From positions 1,515,781 through 1,550,498 of the forward strand of contig BFEA01000187.1 of the NCBI GenBank assembly GCA_003427395.1: DNA of 34,718 nt, written 5' to 3'. The notes beneath the pieces are model-generated. The model made no database searches. It was not told where the DNA came from and was given only the letters and a program-made list of their open reading frames with translations. Below are positions 17,082-28,048 of the stretch, in pieces. The DNA comes from Chara braunii. Lineage: Eukaryota; Streptophyta; Charophyceae; Charales; Characeae. The translations under genes were made by a program, and so were the position numbers. Positions within the stretch are counted from its first letter, which is position 1, and every line of letters starts with the position of its first letter.

Positions 17082-17728
17082 TTGTCGTGGGTCACTGCGA
17101 GCAGGGGGGCGACCGGTAAACGCGTAGAGAGCAACGGAGGGGAGCATTCTCACAGAAGACATGAACACTCCGCACTGGAAGTAGCCAGCAAGCAAGCGGG
17201 AAACAACAGAGAGAAACGCGCAGGGGAGAAAAAGAAAAAAAGAAGAGAAGAAGAAAAAGGAGAAAAAGGGAAGCGGATAGCGTAGGAGGAAGAGGTGCGC
17301 AGAGAGGATGAAAGTGGACGTGAGGAAGAGGAAGTCGCACGAAGAAGGAGAAGGAAAGGAAGAAAAAGAAGGAGAGGGAGAGGGAAAGAAAAAAGGTACT
17401 TAACTCCTTTGCGATATTTCAGGCATGGGTTTCGGGGCCTTATATCCGAGTCACGAGAAGCTCCCTGCATGTGCTCTGGGTGACTCCCAGGTTGTGGGGA
17501 GCATAGTGATGACTACAATGACGACGACGACGATGACTACTATAATGATGATGACGAGGACAAAGAGAGGAAAAAAAAGGTCATCTTAATCAAGAAGACT
17601 CATTATGAGTCTATGCAAGACTACATGCTGTTGCCATATGGTAACAGGTTGGTTTACCAGCTCAACCTTCACTCACCCTCTACACCCACACTTTGCATCT
17701 ACCTTTGCACTAAATGGCATTTCTGATT
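17082..17728 (+). pseudogene. Highly charged frame with two stops
   Basis: One frame is protein-like for 215 codons except for a TAG near 17280 and a TGA at 17481-17483. It is Lys/Arg/Glu rich (EKKKKRREEEKGEKGKR, later RRRRRKGRKRRRGRGKEK), then has an Asp/Tyr run (HSDDYNDDDDDDYYNDDD) from a (GAC)n-like tract, then ordinary-looking sequence (VILIKKTHYESMQDYMLLPY). Purine-rich DNA can keep a frame open by composition alone, so this is weak evidence. Donor- and acceptor-like sites are present (AAAAAG|GTACTT at 17394, TCCCAG at 17490), but joining them does not preserve the frame. Confidence 0.25.
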
Positions 17729-17830
17729 TTCGAGTCTGCATCTGAAGGGTCTAAGTTTGATCAAAGAGGTCCTTGAATAACTAAGTCGAAAAGAGAATGT
17801 CTGGCAAAGGGGTTTGAAAACATAAGTGTA

Positions 17831-18200
17831 ATGTATGTGAGAGTGAATGAATGGTTGACTCTGCGATTGACACTTGTTTGCAGGTCAGTAAGACGATCAA
17901 CAACGTGCTATTCACTCAACTCGCATTGCTTATGCTTACCTGACCCTCGACTCAGACATTTCGTCGACTCGTTACCTATGTACATTTGGTTTGGATTTCC
18001 GACCTTTACCCTTTTGATGTTGAATAGATTAGGACAATTGGCAAACGCGAAAGGACCTTATTCATATCATGTTTCTTTGAAAGGCCATGAGCCTATCTTT
18101 TATTTTGATGCATATTTGACAGGCCATAAGCCTATTTTTATCTGTGATGTTTGCTGAAAGACCAAGAGCCTATTGATTGTTTCTCTTTTAAAATTCAAAG
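17831..18200 (+). other. No confident gene; short tandem units
   Basis: A 108-codon open frame exists but contains three diverged ~50-nt units (GGCCATGAGCCTATCTTT, GGCCATAAGCCTATTTTT, GACCAAGAGCCTATTGAT) at 18083-18173. Nothing else supports coding. Confidence 0.35.
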
Positions 18201-18379
18201 CTTCGTTCATTCTGATGTTTCCCTCTGTTTGTGTAAAAATGTAAAAGACATCTCCTTGCTTTTCAGCCTCAACCTTTGAAATGTATTCGTCATGTATATG
18301 TCGATTTGAAAGAATTTTATATAACATACATAATTTATAGGTTAAGTTCAGATAAAATAGAATTTGGTATGCGTGAAAG

Positions 18380-18784
18380 ATCGTCGGTCGAGTCAACCTG
18401 AATTGTAAGTCGGTCCGGGAGATCAGCGCCCCGATGCCCGACACGTAAACGGGTCCGTCTTAGACGTTCAACCGCCTGTATGCCTATGCTACGGCGATCG
18501 AGAAAACACCCTCGGCCGACCTACCTCTACAAAGGCATGTAAAAGCCTTCGCATGTGGGCCGGTACCTCAGCGGGGATACGCCTACCAGAGAGTGGTGAC
18601 AACCCCTCGGGTAGAGGTGAGTTGTACCCCGCGACGTCCCGACCTGTCGCAGGGCGTCGTGAGAGGTATAGCACGCGCGCACGGTCGGAGTGGTGACTAG
18701 TTGTTCTTCTAAGGTAAAATCCCGCGTGACACGGCTGTGAGGTTCAGTGCTCCCCATCAGGGCGCGGGACCGTCGTGCATGACA
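18380..18784 (+). mobile_element. LTR-like repeat X, copy 2 (5' LTR with primer site)
   Basis: Matches copy 1 at 12.82 kb over its length, including GGCGATCGAGAAAACACCCT, the TATA-like GCATGTAAAAGCCTTCGCA and AGAGGTATAGCACGCGCGCA. It ends GACA at 18784, and a primer-binding site follows two bases later, so this is a 5' LTR in plus orientation. No gag or pol frame follows. The 5' edge is approximate. Confidence 0.65.
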
Positions 18785-18786
18785 GG

Positions 18787-18804
18787 TGGTGCCGTTGTCG
18801 GGGA
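18787..18804 (+). promoter_or_regulatory. Primer-binding site, tRNA-Asp type
   Basis: TGGTGCCGTTGTCGGGGA: 16 of 18 bases match TGGCGCCGTTGCCGGGGA, the site complementary to the 3' end of tRNA-Asp used by many plant Ty3/gypsy elements. Both differences are C-to-T changes, typical of methylated, decaying repeats. Confidence 0.6.
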
Positions 18805-18889
18805 TCTCGCTTCTCAGTCGAGGTCCTTAGTGAACGGATTCGGGTATTGTGAAACGATGATCACGGCCAAACCACTCGCGGTTAACGAC

Positions 18890-19500
<611 letters not shown>

Positions 19501-19635
19501 AAGTGGTTGAACTGCCTGAAGGCGGTTTCGAACAAACCCATGTATAGATCCACACACAATCCGAAAGTGTAGTAACTTAAAGTGGTTGAACTGCCTTAAA
19601 GGAGACCTGAAAATATATGCACCCGTTAACCATCT

Positions 19636-19945
19636 ATCGGCAAAACGACAACCTTTGGTTATATGGATAGCGTGACTATTATTAGAGATGCAAGTCGTCC
19701 ACCGGCAACAGATTGATGCGTTGCCGGGGACCTTCGGTTGTCTGTCGGGGTCCTATGTGAACGGACCTGGGTTTGGTAAATTGAAGTCCTCGCTAGACGA
19801 CAACCTTTAATTGAATTGTCAGCATGACTATCGCTAATAATGCAAGATGCCCACCGGCAACGGGGGGATCTCGCTTTCCAGACGAGGTCCTCAGTGAACG
19901 AACTCGGGTTTAATAAGACGATGATCATGGCAAAACGACAACCTT
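19636..19945 (+). repeat. Tandem copies of the X-element leader
   Basis: Two units of ~145 bp, each ACGACAACCTTT... GCGTGACTAT... CCACCGGCAAC, then GGGGATCTCGC-type sequence, GAGGTCCTCAGTGAACG and CGGGTTT. The second half matches the DNA just after the primer-binding site of X copy 2 (18800-18870). The leader of the element has thus been amplified without its LTR. Confidence 0.6.
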
Positions 19946-20470
19946 TAAATAAGCTTGTATAGCTTATGATATATGAGTTGAAATTACCATTCGTTATATA
20001 TTAAGAAATATTTGGAGTCGTTCTGACAGTGTTGGTGGAAAACGCATTGTCTGCGACTTCAACTGCCTATGAACGTTCTTAAAGAACGGACTAGGGTATA
20101 GGATAGTTAGGAATCTATGTCAAAGAGACAACTAGTGAATGTAATACTCTTACGTAGTAGGTAGAAGTTAGGTTAACAATTTGAGGAAGGTGTCTGCGTA
20201 TCTTGGATCTTTCCTTTTGTTTACGTACTCGGATCATGTGTCTATGTAGGCGCATTTGTCAACTAAAGTTGTTAAGAGGTTAATGACTCTAATTGACTCT
20301 CATAAATTTTCAAAGAGTCGAGGAGGGATAGACGCGTGACTGACTGTTCTGTTTACTTTTAGCTAATGTACACTGACTTAAGTGAAATTTGCTTTCGTAC
20401 TACTTTCCTTGTCTGTATCTCCTTAGACCATGTATAAGTTGTAGGTTTATGACAGACTTTTGTTCCTTGT
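19946..20470. other. No gene seen
   Basis: A/T-rich sequence without supported reading frames or clear repeats. Confidence 0.4.
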
Positions 20471-21420
20471 GTGATGAAGGTTCTCGTGGAGTCGTCACGT
20501 TGCTTGCATGAACTGACTGAGGTAAATGATGGGATATTCTCGTAAGAGTTACCCTGTCATTCACTAGGTAGTGATCTGGTGAAGTGTCTGTCTGACTTCG
20601 GTGTTGGTAACGGAAAGCTGTCGTGCGTCTTTTCTGTTACTTTACGAAACTAGATCTAAGAGGTAATCAGGTACTCCCGTGGGGTACAAGGCTTCTAAGC
20701 TAGAACGACTAACATAAGCAAATGGAGTAAAAGACTCTCATTGGACTCTCCTTGTTACCTGGAATTAAGTACTCAACGTGTGAGTACAAGAACTCCTAAG
20801 TCTAGGACGATCCGTCTGATTGAAAGTTAGGGAAAGGGGGTTTCCCATGAGAACTACTTTATCTCTTACTGAGTGGTCTACTTGGTATTGAGAAACGGGC
20901 GAGGAAATAGTACCATACAAACTATTCCCTCCACTAACTAAAAAAAAAAATGCATAGTGAAAGTCACTTGACAAGAGGAGTGAGGACTCTCATGGGGTCG
21001 GCATGCCTCTTGCTCATACACGACGCATAGGCAAGATAGGTGAACGATCAGAACAACTTAACTAAAAATTCTTTTCACTGATCTCCTACGCATTAAACTG
21101 GTAGTAGGATGACTCCCGTAGGGTCATCCTAATATTTGTTTGATTTGGGGATCAACTAACGAGGGAAGAAATAAGGAGATTGTGTTTGGACAGTAGAGAG
21201 GTACTCTCATGTGAGTAACCCTACTACTTGTTTGGGTATGATTGATGAATGTCATTGGAAATTACTAACGATCTATCTGTTTAATATTGAATCAGGTTAT
21301 AGGAGGCTCTCGTGGGGTCGTCCTATCGCTTGATCAAATAAGTGGTATTTGCAGTCATTCGGGTAGTAGTCGGATAACTCACGTGGGGTCATCGTATTAC
21401 AAGCTCGAACCTGAGCTGGG
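20470..21420 (+). repeat. Highly diverged repeat with ACTCYCGTGGGGTCRTCC core
   Basis: The core recurs irregularly about every 60-200 bp: for example 20482 (TCTCGTGGAGTCGTCAC), 20672 (CTCCCGTGGGGTAC), 20985 (CTCTCATGGGGTCGGC), 21112 (CTCCCGTAGGGTCATCC), 21307 (CTCTCGTGGGGTCGTCC) and 21379 (CTCACGTGGGGTCATC). It is usually followed by TTGTTTGA/CTTGATC-type sequence. It looks like an old tandem repeat worn down by substitutions and indels. Related words reappear in the longer units of the next minisatellite. Confidence 0.5.
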
Positions 21421-22008
21421 ATAGTTAACTGAATTTAACTTTATTAATTCTAATACTTAATCGATGATCATACTCGATAGCCCGGTCATTTTCATATTAT
21501 CTCACCCCTATACAGCTACCGCCTAGCAGCTTGCGCATCATCATATCCTTCAATCACATAGGTGTGTTGTGTTAACTTATGTATCGCGCCATTATGACCC
21601 CTACTTATTAGCTCTTATTAACCGTTAGCTTACAAGTGTTATTTTGCATGTGCTGTCGTGCATAAAAATTTGTGTGTTGTGCTGCCAAGACTAGAAAATT
21701 AGACATCAAGAAAATATGAGAAAGACGACAAGAATTTTTTTTTGAATAGGCTTATTGACTTCATAGAGGAGAAGAAAGATTGAAGGAGGAAGAAGAGAAA
21801 GGGAAGAGAAAGGAGAATGATATAGGGTTGTACGTTATCAGGGTCACTAGCGCAAGCATACAATCTCCCCTGATAAAATGACTTAGTGTTTTTTATATGG
21901 AATACTATATTGCTCATTACCGTGCTTTAGTGTCTTTCTTGTATCAATCCGATAATAAGATTATACTCCTCTCATACTCATCCTACCTCATTGCAAATAC
22001 TTGACCTT
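21421..22008. other. No gene seen
   Basis: A/T-rich; a short purine-rich tract (GAAGAAAGATTGAAGGAGGA) near 21770. No supported gene. Confidence 0.4.
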
Positions 22009-22690
22009 AACAATAACTTATGAATTAAAATAGGTACTCTCTACCGGATCGACTGTCGTTGTGATGGGAAGAGGGTTCTAACAATAACCTATGAACTAAA
22101 ATTAGGTGTTCTCTACCGTAACGACTGTCGTCGTGACGGGAAGAGGTATCCAACAATAACTTATGAACTAAATTAGGTACTCTCTACCGGATCGACTGTC
22201 GTCGTGATGGGAAGAGGGTTCTAACAATAACCTATGAACTAAAATTAGGTACTCTCTATCGTAACGACTGTCGTCGTGACGGGATGAGGTATCTAACAAT
22301 AACTTATGAACTAAATTACGTACTCTCTACTGCAGCGACTATCGTCGTAACGACAAGAGGTATTTGACAATAACTAATGAGCTAAATTAGGTGCTCTCTA
22401 CCGGATCGACTGTCATCGTGATGGGCGAAGGTGTCTGACACTAACCTATGAACTAACTCATGTGTGAGTTACCTTACCATCTTCCGGATCGACTATCGTC
22501 GTGATGGGCAGAGGTGTTTGACACTAACCTATGAACTAACTCATGTGTGAGTTACCTTACCGTCTGCCGGATCGACTGTCGTCGTGACGAGCAGAGGTGT
22601 CTGACACTAACTCATGAACTAAATGAGGTACTCATGTGGGAGTTACCATACTCTTTACCAGATCGACTGTCATCGTGAAGGGGAGAAGAG
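22009..22690 (+). repeat. 71-83 bp minisatellite, nine units
   Basis: Units start near 22009, 22081, 22154, 22225, 22296, 22367, 22437, 22520 and 22603. The core is AACAATAACTTATGAACTAA, then GGTACTCTCTACCGGATCG and ACTGTCGTCGTGATGGGAAG. The first six are 71-73 bp. The last three carry an extra ~12 bp (CATGTGTGAGTTACCTTACC). Neighbouring units alternate between two sequence variants, which suggests growth by two-unit steps. Confidence 0.9.
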
Positions 22691-22964
22691 TCGGCTTCTT
22701 CAATTATCCCACATTGCGTTCCTGCCACCATCGTGTGTACATGATCCACCCTACGTTTTGTAAGTTGTACCAACGGATCATTACTTATGTATGGAGCTTA
22801 CGCTCTTATTTTGCCGCAACAATCTATGAGAGGTTATCCCTTACACGCCATATAGGGGAAATGTCCGAAAGACAATTATAGTAGGTTTGGGTGTTGCTTG
22901 TCCAGGGCTAACCTGGCGAAAACACTGGTTCCTATAAGGCTTGAATCTCAGATCTAGGTCAGTA

Positions 22965-22996
<32 letters not shown>

Positions 22997-23816
22997 AGAA
23001 GGGTTAAATCTCCTTCAAATCTCTTCATTGAAGTACCCCTTCCAAATAGCGAGAAATGATGCTGCTAAGGTGAGGAAAAAGGAAGGTGAAGCATACTGAT
23101 AATTCCCTCCCGGAGTTGGATAATGTATGTGAGTGTCGAAAAAAACCTCATAAACCCCAGAAAGTGCATAGTTGTTAGGCTAACTACTTATAGACCATGT
23201 GCGTTCGCGAAGTCGTGTGTCATACTTTCTGACTAATGGTTTGTAGATAGGACGAACCCTATTAATTATTGCAACAAAATCTAAATAGATTATCAAATTC
23301 TTAAGAGTGATATGATATAGATTCTAATGATAGACTCGGTCTCTAGATAATAGTCTGACTCTGAACGTTGCATCATACAACATATGGGCTTAGGACTATC
23401 TACACAAAATAATAACCGTCTAGCTGTCAACATTGTACTGTAGTAAAGTCATGTACTCAATAGGTAGTATGTTTAGATGGTGGTGAATTAATGTATATCA
23501 GGTCCATTATGATACCAAGAGCCTCGATCTTTGGTATAAATTTCGAAAGGGTAAGCTTGGGATGTATATTGTAAAGAGACCCTAGAAACTGAGTGTGAAA
23601 TGATATGAGCAGGTAAATGAAATAGAAGTGGGCGATACTATGTTTAGTTAATAGGAATAAGTTTATAACATTATGGCGATGTGATATAGAGCTCGTTGGT
23701 AGGGTTATTTATTGAAAGAATATTTAACCCTTAGAAGATCATAAAATATAAATTAATTATTTCATCAACCACTTAGTGACAGATTAAGCCTTAGGGGCAA
23801 AAATTATAGCGAGCGT
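22691..23816. other. No gene seen; (TA)n at 22972-22996
   Basis: A/T-rich DNA with one (TA)12 tract. No reading frame or repeat shared with the rest of the window. Confidence 0.4.
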
Positions 23817-24469
23817 TGTTGGGGCAAATACCCTGGCAACGGTAATTGCCGGGGTTTTTCAACGTCCGACGTCGTCCGACTTTTTCGTGGAGTTGGAGGA
23901 CTTGATGAGACCGACGTTTGCCAAAAGGTTATTCAGACCTTACTTATGACTGACAGACAAAACATTTCGGACGTTAATCCGAACGCGTGTGACATCCAGG
24001 GGTAGTAGATGGGAATGGTAATGCTCCGCTTTGTCGAAGCCGCAAGAATATGCGGACATGGGAACAGTAAACCCAGTTTATTCTACCCAGATTAAGCAGT
24101 CTCGCAATTCAGAGCCTAAACAGGTTGAAGATGGGTCGCCACGACGGAGGTTGGAACTGCGACGCAGAGGAAATAGAAAGATTTTTTTCTTCCTTTTTTT
24201 TGGGTCCTCGGGGCTCTCGCACCGATGGCCGGAGGGGATGGTGTTGTGTCTTGCTGAGTGGGACGGTTGCTCAGGCTATGGGCCGCCGGCAAATCAGCCA
24301 TCCATGGAGGCAAGGAGGCGGGCAAGGCCTGCAAGGCCACAGACAGTATGGGCCGTCAGCAAACCTACAGGGCCACGGGCAGGCTCGGCTGCAGGGCCGC
24401 AGGCACGCAGGGTCTGCGAAGCCAGAGACCGACATGATGGCTGGGCAGAGCTCTTCTTATAGAAGAGCA

Positions 24470-24503
24470 ACTCCTATTACTTTCGTAATAGGAGTTGGCC
24501 CAG
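24470..24503 (+). other. Perfect 13-bp hairpin in Z copy 1
   Basis: CAACTCCTATTAC-tttc-GTAATAGGAGTTG. In copy 2 (33145-33165) the 5' arm and loop are missing while the 3' arm remains. Confidence 0.8.
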
Positions 24504-24750
24504 TAGGTTTACGCACTGGCCTGTCACCCTGCAGATTCGGGCAACGAAGCCAGATGGGGCCTATTGGTGCTAGTTCCTTTTGGGAGTTGGCCGCCAGGCA
24601 TTTGGGCGGTCGATCCCGGCCGTGTGATCGTGAGATCACGTGGCTGAGATCAGCCGAGTGGAGAGCAATAGCCTCTGCACAAGGATGACACGCATAAATC
24701 AAAAATAATAATAATAATAATAAAAATAAAAGAATTTTTTTTTTTTTGAT

Positions 24751-25000
24751 TTGAACTTGGGTCAGTATTTCAACAATCGTGGGTATACCACGAGGGCAGA
24801 GGTCCCACTAGCAAAAAGGATAGGACCGAAATCCTGAATCTGGATGTGTTTTTGCATAAATGCAGAAAAACAGTTCAATCTCGATTTCCTGCACATCTCC
24901 ATAAATCTCGTCTAGATTCAGGCATCCAACCCGATCCTGTTTGCTGAAGGGATCACACCTGAAGTGACTTGTGATGTGGCCATTGGCATCAGCCAACGAC

Positions 25001-25031
<31 letters not shown>
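24751..25031 (+). mobile_element. SINE-like insert with poly(A) tail, in both Z copies
   Basis: Runs from a T-rich tract to a 29-base A run (25003-25031); the counterpart is 33410-33702. On the minus strand the sequence beside the T run includes GACCCAAGTTCAAATC, similar to a Pol III B box, with GCTAGTGGGACCTCTGCCC upstream. The poly(A) suggests a retroposed insert already present before Z duplicated. Orientation relative to the B-box-like motif is inconsistent, so the class is uncertain. Confidence 0.3.
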
Positions 25032-25102
25032 CGTGGAAGTAGAGTGCCACCTGGCCCACTTGGAAGTGTCTGGGGCACTTCAGCCCTAGTGTACGTGACA
25101 GT

Positions 25103-26095
25103 GCCCGTAAAACGGGCAACCATTTCAACGTTGAGGTAAGTTTCTATTTTTATTTTGTTTTGTTTTCCCTTTCTTAGATTTTTTTCTGAATCTAATTATA
25201 GATTTTGTTTTAGACTGTTTTTGTTTTTTCTTCCTTTTGGACCTCGTTGTTTTGCTCGGCGCCCGTTGGTTGCGAAGAAACGGGCTGCAGAGAGTTTCTG
25301 TGTGTAGGGTGATCAACTGATTCTGAATCTGCCTTGAGAATTGAGGACTATACACCTAGAGAGGGAGAGGGAGAGGGGCGGGGGCACGAAGTGACCTACC
25401 ATGCGCTGCCCCCACACTACTTCCATTCATAGAATGAGTAAAATCGGATGAACCTGCCCTTAGGGCCCTTAGGGCAGGGAAAGATACACCACCGTATTTT
25501 GTGCCCCCTTTTCTGCTGTGCATTCCTAAAGTTGCGCCCGTTCGTTTTGAACGGGCAGCAGCTACTCAATGGGCTGCGTTATCTCGAATTACTACACTAC
25601 TAAGGTAAGTTGTTTTTTTTTTTTTTTCACTTTATATTTTTTTTTTTTTCTTTTTGTTGGGGGTTTTCCCCTCCCTTCGGTTACCTGCGCCCGTTCGGTT
25701 GAGAACGGGCTGCAGTCAGCAAACAACGTCCGAACCTGGCGCTGTTCACGGCCGGGTACGGGCGTGAGGGGCAAGTGGGTAAAAGCCCCTGTTGAACTCG
25801 ATTTCTGTCTGGCCGAAGTGACCCATGGGCCGCCTGTTCGTTGCTAAGCAACGGGTTGGCCTTCACAGAGGAACAAAAGGAGTAGGTAGAAAAAAAAAAA
25901 AAAAAAAGCTCTACTTACCTCGTGACAGCCTGTAGGTACATCATTACGGGGGGCTAGGGGGGTTGTGCCCTCAGTGAACAGTGCCCCTTAGGCTGTGATC
26001 ATGGTCATATGCAGGCTGCAACAAGTACCACCGTGAGTATGAAGTGAGCCTGGTAGTTTGATCTGGGTTTGAACTCCGGGCTGCTTTTTAGCAGC
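25103..26095 (+). other. Series of GCCCGTT/AACGGGC hairpins
   Basis: Six hairpins at irregular spacing: 25103-25117, 25261-25285, 25536-25556, 25689-25710, 25839-25853 (CGTTGC-taa-GCAACG) and 26080-26095 (GCTGCT/AGCAGC). Four share the stem GCCCGTT(C)/(G)AACGGGC with different loops. Three of these run on into CTGCAG or CAGCAG. All but the last fall in the part also present in Z copy 2, where all five are retained. Confidence 0.7.
25134..25141 (+). promoter_or_regulatory. Donor-like AG|GTAAGT followed by T-rich tract
   Basis: A perfect 5' splice-site consensus just after the first hairpin, followed by ~40 bases of T/C-rich sequence. A second copy (AAG|GTAAGT at 25603-25610) follows the third hairpin and also leads into poly(T). 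A third lies on the minus strand (complement of 25913-25920), again beside poly(T). All three recur in Z copy 2. Confidence 0.4.
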
Positions 26096-26304
26096 TCGTG
26101 CAGCTGAAAAACGAGATAGACAGGGTAGGTTTTTTTTTTTTCCTTTTTTTGATTCACTGTTTTATACGCTCGTTTTTTTTTTTCTTCTTCTTTGTTTTTT
26201 TTAATCTGGTCTTACGCATGGCCAGATTCGTGCACTCTCCCTGCATGTGTACTGGGGGGTGGAAAAGGGAATTGCATGAGCCTGGTCGCGAGCGAGGCCA
26301 GATA

Positions 26305-26513
26305 CAGCAAGGTTGTACCTTGCTGTGTTGTTGAAACACAGCAACTGAAGGCTAAATACAGCCTTCCCTGCATGAGTGGGACTTGGGGAAAGACCCAGGT
26401 ACATTTTTTCTTGAATTCCCCTAGCTCTCCTAGGGGAAAATCAAGAATTGGGACCCTTGATTTGGGTCTCAGATCAAGGGGCCACAGCAGCTCCAAATTT
26501 TTGGCTGCTGTGG
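26305..26513 (+). other. Cluster of six adjacent hairpins
   Basis: CAGCAAGG/CCTTGCTG (26305-26325), CTGTGTT/AACACAG (26323-26341), GAAGGCT/AGCCTTC (26347-26366), TTCTTGA..CCCCTAG/CTAGGGG..TCAAGAA (26408-26447), CCCTTGAT/ATCAAGGG (26454-26480) and CCACAGCAGC/GCTGCTGTGG (26482-26513). The first two share three bases. Most of the 210 bp can be folded, directly upstream of a TATA-like box. Confidence 0.75.
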
Positions 26514-27705
26514 AAGTGCTGGCCTCAACCCTCCCAGCCAGTATACAAGCTGGGGTGGCCAGCAGCAACCTCATTCATTTGAGGTGCTGCCCACACCTTA
26601 CTTGAGTGTTTGCCAGCTGCTGGGAGAAGGTGCTGCTGGAGCTGTTGGAGGGAGGAGGAGAGAGGAGGTCTGCAATAGAAGCTGAGTGGAGGCTGCCATA
26701 GCCACCATCTCAGCGAGGGGGGAGGTGTTGTCGGCCAAAGCCGCAGCCATGACGACGATGGTGGGGGGAGGGCTTACTACTTTTTCGGCGGCGGCTGCGG
26801 CGGCAGTGCGGAAGCGCTGTCGAATTTTTTCGGTGGCAGCAACTTTATGGGCGGTGGCGCGGAAGCGCTGTCATATTTTGCGGCGGCGGCCCCGGGCTTG
26901 ACGGAGGTGGCACGGAAGGTGGCACGAAAGTGCTGCTGAAATTTTGTGACGGCGGCGACGGGCTTGACGATGGTGGTGCGGAAGCACTGCCGAGATTTTG
27001 CGGCAACAGCGCTGGTTTTAACGGCAGTGGTGCGGAAGCGCTGCCAGTTTTGAACAACGCAGTGAGACTGTCAATGAGGAAGTGCTGCCGGGGTTATTCA
27101 CACGACGGCGACAATATTTTCGGTGAGATCATGCTGCCGGAATTGGCGGCGGCAGCAAGATTTTCATTGGGGTTATGCTACCGACATGTCGGCAGCACTA
27201 TTGTGAGGGAAGATGTTGCGGGTCCTCTGCGTCACAGCAGAGGCAGTCTGTGTGTGATCAGGTGGTGGTGTTGTGGGGCAGCCATGGTACCGGTTTTAAC
27301 AATGCAGCGAGCAGTGGTCCGCTGTTATTTTTGTGGTACGCAGCGGTTATGGTGGATTTCGGTATGGCCTGGAGGATGGACTGGCAGTGGTGCACATTTG
27401 GGAACGTGCGGCAGTCGTGAGTGGACCGGCGACATGAAGAGATCGTTGAGTGGATGCACGCAGCACTGGATATTGGAATTGCAGCGCTTGCTATTGCGCC
27501 GGAAGAACACCTTTATTTTCTTGGGCTCGCGGCAGCTGCAGGTTTCACCAGGGGCCGTCTTTATTTTTTTGCGGCACGCCGCACTGGCAGGACCTATATG
27601 TTCATGTGGTTATCGCGAGCGGACAGGGTGCTTGGAGGTGGCGTGGACTTGCAATTGGTTGAGAGTATCCTTAGTGGGGGAGGTACAGTTGAGACTATGT
27701 TAGGG
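26447..27705 (+). repeat. 1.26-kb tandem duplication, copy 1
   Basis: Matches 27810-29095 from ATTGGGACCCTTGAT to GAGACTATGTTAGGG. A degenerate TATA box (CAGTATACAAGC, 26539) replaces the TATAAAAG of copy 2. It contains GCGGAAGCGCTG minisatellite units (~26810-27055). Reading frames are broken relative to copy 2. Confidence 0.8.
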
Positions 27706-27809
27706 NATTTTTTTTTTTTGCGGGGGGGTCTGGAGCCGGGGTTGGGGGTGCCCAACCCCGGAACCCCGGAACCCCGCCGGGGCCCCGGGGCCGGGGCTCG
27801 ACAACCCTG
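27706..27809. other. Ambiguous base and GC-rich joint between duplicates
   Basis: One N, then T12, then very GC-rich sequence including a perfect 11-bp hairpin CCGGGGTTGGG-ggtg-CCCAACCCCGG (27736-27761). It marks the joint between the two copies and may be an assembly seam. Confidence 0.7.
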
Positions 27810-27904
27810 ATTGGGACCCTTGATCTGGGTCTGAGATCAAGGGGCCACAGCAACTCCGAATTTTTGGCTGCTGTGGAAGTGCTGGCCTCAGCCCTCCCAG
27901 CCAG

Positions 27905-27912
27905 TATAAAAG
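27905..27912 (+). promoter_or_regulatory. TATA box candidate
   Basis: CCAGTATAAAAGCAGGGG: a good TATA match placed after two conserved hairpins. In duplicate 1 the same site reads GTATACAAG. Confidence 0.4.
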
Positions 27913-28048
27913 CAGGGGTGGCCCACAGCAACCTCATTCATTTGAGGTGCTACCCACACTCTGCTTGAGTGTTGGCCAGCTGCTGGGAGGAGGTGCTGCT
28001 GGAGCTGTTGGAGGGAGGAGGAGAGAGGAGGTCTGCAGTGGAAGCTGA

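Larger units (their letters stand above)
23817..26037 (+). mobile_element. Repeat Z, copy 1 (long LTR-like)
   Basis: Colinear with 32520-34718 at high identity over 2.2 kb. It starts TGTTGGGGCAAATACCC (copy 2: TGTCGGGGCAAATACCC), the same kind of start as repeat Y. Two direct copies 8.7 kb apart would suit a pair of long LTRs around an internal region without pol genes, or simply two insertions. The 3' end is unknown because copy 2 leaves the window. It contains a series of short hairpins, an internal SINE-like insert and poly(A)/poly(T) tracts. Confidence 0.6.

Noticed and set aside
24031-24688. 140-190 codon frames near the start of repeat Z
   Set aside because: Not kept in copy 2 at 32.7-33.4 kb, where indels break them, and no protein motif is present.
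24808-25002. 65-codon minus-strand frame (MSLADANGHITSHFRCDPFS) present in both Z copies
   Set aside because: Five base differences between copies, four of which change residues, so there is no sign of selection on the protein; the frame lies in a retroposed-looking insert.
25136-25177. A 42-nt intron from GTAAGT to TTCTTAG in repeat Z
   Set aside because: Copy 2 has TTATAT where the acceptor would be, and no coding frame is joined by the splice.
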